A stretch of DNA of 64,000 bases from Aliibacillus thermotolerans. GTDB lineage: Bacteria > Bacillota > Bacilli > Bacillales > Marinococcaceae. Below are positions 61,696 to 64,000 of this stretch, piece by piece. A program made the translations under genes and the position numbers. The stretch spans positions 62,001-126,000 of the forward strand of contig NZ_WKJG01000050.1 of assembly GCF_027853235.1 (NCBI RefSeq), written 5' to 3'. Within the stretch, counting starts at the first letter, position 1. Each line of letters starts with the position of its first letter. The notes beneath the pieces are model-generated. The model was not told the origin of the DNA, searched no databases, and worked only from the letters and a program-made list of their open reading frames with translations.

Positions 61696-64000
61696 TTAAT
61701 CATTGTTTTGATCAAAAAAGTCAACGATCGATTGCAGCGTTTCTTTGAGCGATTGTCGCTCGATTGGTACATTTGGTAACGACTGAATAAAATATTTTCC
61801 ATAAGATTTTTCCATCATTCTTCGATCTAACACAATAAAAACACCTTTATCCGATGTTGTGCGGATTAACCGACCAAATGCTTGCTTAAAGCGCAAAACC
61901 GCTTCCGGAATCGACCGTTCTTGAAACGGATCTTGACCTTTCCTTTTCATTTCTTGTAATTTCGCTTTCATGATTGGCTCATTTGGAGAAGAAAAAGGAA
62001 GTCGCACGAGGACAACGGCTTTAACAGAAGGGATGTCTACTCCTTCCATAAAAGTATTCGTTCCTAACAACATCGTTTCCGCTTCTTGGCGAAACAACTT
62101 TAACAATTTTTCTTTTCCTCGTTTTCTCTCTCCTTGAACAAGAAAAGAGCAAGGGCTTTCTTCTTCCCACATTTTCATTTTTCCATATGTTTTTTGTAGC
62201 ATATCGAAAGACGTAAACAGTACAAGAATTCGTCCATGTACTACCGAAGTCAAATGGAAAAGAAATTCGGAAACATCTTCTATAAAGATCTCTTCCTGCC
62301 CTTGTATTTGGCCAATATCCGTTGGTGCATAAAGCCTCACTTGCTCGTCATACGAAAACGGAGAAGGAAGGGACAAAGTTTTCGGCGAAAAATCTTCTAA
62401 ACCTAACAGTTGTTTCACGTACGTAAAGGTGCGATCGATAGTAAAAGAAGAAGACATTAAGACGACGCTATCCGTTAGTTGAAAGAATGTATTTGCAAGG
62501 ATGTCTCCAACATGAATCGGACGCTTCGAAATGGCACAATTATTCTCCGCTGCTTCCACATCCACTTCTAACCAATACAAATAGTTCGCTTCTTCTTGCG
62601 TCAGAAGGGAGTAAAGTGTATCTATTGTTCGTTCGATTTGTTGTAAAAAAGAAAAGAAGTCTTCTAGTAATGTCATCTTTTTGTCTTCATTCATTGCTTT
62701 TTCTAAGACATGGACATAGCTATACCAAAAATCAAGTTCCGTTTCCATCAAAGAGAGAAAACGTTGCAAAGAAATGATGACATTTCTCCATCTCTCTGTA
62801 AATTCTTTCGTCGGACGATACGTAACGGTTTTCTTTCTTTGGCGTCGTTCTACCATTTGCTCTGTGAGAGTGAAATGATGAAGCGTGCGAAATAATTCGT
62901 CTAATTCATACGTTAACAACATGAAATGATCTTTTCGTTTTTCATACCATCCGGGAGAAAAATGTCGCACCATTTCCTGTTCATAGAAAAATAATGGGCT
63001 AAAATATCCTTTGGATTTGAATATATCAAAACGATTTAAAAGTCGCTTTATTTGAAAATAGTCGACATCATCGCCAAAAGATTGGGAAGCTACTTGTTCT
63101 AAATGATGTGCTTCATCTACGACGATATGGGATACAGACAGTAAGAAAGATTGCCCTTTTGCTAATTCATGAAAAAGAAGTGCGTGATTCACGATGAGAA
63201 GGTGAGCGTCATTTGCCTGTTGTCTCATCCGAAAATAATACTCTCCTTCTCTCCACGGATTAGCTGCACGAGAAAAAATCGTTTCATCACAAACCAATTT
63301 TTCTATTAACGTATTTTGTTTCCCGCCGGCAATGTTTAATTCTTCTATATCTCCCGTATCTGTCTCAAGGATCCACACGAGCACTTGCAAAAGTCCCAAT
63401 GCTTCTTCATACGTATCGAGGGTACCAGAAGTGAGCTGTTTTATTTTTCGCAAACAAGCATAATGACTTTTTCCCTTAAGGACCACTGCTTCAAAAGACT
63501 TTGGATAAGCATTTTTCAAAATAGGAATATCTTTTTCAATCAGTTGTTCCTGCAGAGCGACTGTTTGCGTAGAAATGAGCACTTGTTTATTGGTACGTAG
63601 AGCAAAAGCGATGGCAGGAATTAAATAAGCAAATGTTTTTCCGATTCCCGGTGGTGCTTCAAGACAAAGATGGTCATTATTTTCAAAGGCGTCTCTTACC
63701 GATTGTGCGATCTTTTCTTGCCCATCTCTCATTTCAAACTTTTCCCAATGAGTACGTAATACGTGCTCGACGGAAGATGGGAATGGTTCTTTTTCCACCA
63801 TTTGTTTTTCTTTTGAAATACGTTTCTTCCCTTGTAGTAAATAAGGTTTTATTGCCAAACCTTGAAAGGAAACGGCAGGTATTTTTTCTTCATCTATACG
63901 CAAACTTCGTTTAAATAAATGGTCAATATCACTCTGGACGTATTTTAAAATTTTCAACATCATTTGAACCGTTGGCTTCGGTAATTGAGCTATTTTTTTC
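61696..64000 (-). CDS. dinG: DinG-family helicase/exonuclease, C-terminal part (cut by window edge)
   Basis: The frame stays open to the right edge (residues ...KKIAQLPKPTVQ precede the first ATG at 63963), so the true start and the expected N-terminal DnaQ-like exonuclease domain lie outside. Visible: Walker A APPGIGKT, DEAHHLEQVA box, VALQEQLIEKDIPIL, STQT motif and the C-terminal QAFGRLIRTTSDKGVFIVLDRR. No four-cysteine Fe-S insert is evident, as in firmicute DinG. Upstream gene of mtaD-ypmB in this leftward group, with a 20-base gap. Confidence 0.92.
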   Translation of the reverse strand, partial: KKIAQLPKPTVQMMLKILKYVQSDIDHLFKRSLRIDEEKIPAVSFQGLAIKPYLLQGKKRISKEKQMVEKEPFPSSVEHVLRTHWEKFEMRDGQEKIAQSVRDAFENNDHLCLEAPPGIGKTFAYLIPAIAFALRTNKQVLISTQTVALQEQLIEKDIPILKNAYPKSFEAVVLKGKSHYACLRKIKQLTSGTLDTYEEALGLLQVLVWILETDTGDIEELNIAGGKQNTLIEKLVCDETIFSRAANPWREGEYYFRMRQQANDAHLLIVNHALLFHELAKGQSFLLSVSHIVVDEAHHLEQVASQSFGDDVDYFQIKRLLNRFDIFKSKGYFSPLFFYEQEMVRHFSPGWYEKRKDHFMLLTYELDELFRTLHHFTLTEQMVERRQRKKTVTYRPTKEFTERWRNVIISLQRFLSLMETELDFWYSYVHVLEKAMNEDKKMTLLEDFFSFLQQIERTIDTLYSLLTQEEANYLYWLEVDVEAAENNCAISKRPIHVGDILANTFFQLTDSVVLMSSSFTIDRTFTYVKQLLGLEDFSPKTLSLPSPFSYDEQVRLYAPTDIGQIQGQEEIFIEDVSEFLFHLTSVVHGRILVLFTSFDMLQKTYGKMKMWEEESPCSFLVQGERKRGKEKLLKLFRQEAETMLLGTNTFMEGVDIPSVKAVVLVRLPFSSPNEPIMKAKLQEMKRKGQDPFQERSIPEAVLRFKQAFGRLIRTTSDKGVFIVLDRRMMEKSYGKYFIQSLPNVPIERQSLKETLQSIVDFFDQNND

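Noticed and set aside
61696-64000. DinG lacking its exonuclease domain
   Set aside because: The reading frame continues in phase beyond the first ATG up to the right edge with no stop, so the N-terminal domain probably lies outside the window.

Overview
The window reads as chromosome of an endospore-forming, low-GC Gram-positive bacterium of the Bacillaceae. Grounds seen in the sequence: Bacillus-type AddA/AddB, RecU, DnaD, RacA, KapB, YppE, YpmB, YdbS/YdbT and a tandem-GTPase DynA-like protein, strong AAGGAGG ribosome binding sites, frequent TTG/GTG starts and many U-tracted hairpin terminators. An ectoine-hydrolase-type gene hints at a salt-exposed habitat. Species cannot be told. I found no rRNA, tRNA, CRISPR array, prophage or intact insertion sequence.

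Layout. 1-9.3 kb: a leftward DNA-repair operon addB-addA-sbcD-sbcC (sbcC runs off the left edge). 9.4-13.8 kb: leftward odhA-odhB (2-oxoglutarate dehydrogenase E1/E2). 13.9-19.4 kb: HAD phosphatase, YjiH-like membrane protein, a 52-bp degenerate tandem repeat, two unknown small genes and a membrane-anchored esterase. 19.4-21.9 kb: a rightward pair (LLM flavin monooxygenase, butanediol-dehydrogenase-like ADH) behind a very AT-rich leader. 22-25.5 kb: EndoAI/EndoA (MazEF) toxin-antitoxin, a lysine riboswitch in front of a free-standing dapA, yidD and an EamA exporter. 25.5-33.2 kb: an unknown permease and a probable ectoine-degradation locus (DoeA/EutD-type hydrolase, aldehyde dehydrogenase, M20 deacylase) diverging from a PucR-type activator. 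33.2-46 kb: kapB, NRDE protein, telA-like pair, MBL hydrolase, ydbS/ydbT with a CvfC/YpgR-like HEAT protein, a phosphoesterase, a thiol-redox trio and ilvA. 46-53 kb: small membrane protein, AarF/UbiB kinase pair, yppE, racA, a RemA paralogue, recU-ponA. 53.4-64 kb: leftward dynA-nth, dnaD, aspB, ypmB-mtaD-dinG (dinG runs off the right edge).

How it fits together. The two ends are conserved housekeeping blocks. The middle is more mosaic and holds the interesting items: the ectoine-type operon with a non-standard deacylase and regulator and no aminotransferase, the L-box dapA, an endoA toxin whose best-placed ATG opens a two-codon ORF overlapping its TTG start, two copies of a ~260-bp dispersed repeat (near 27.0 and 42.6 kb), and the 52-bp tandem array bracketed by terminator-like inverted ends. 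Functions are assigned by reading motifs and recalling families; no database search was run.
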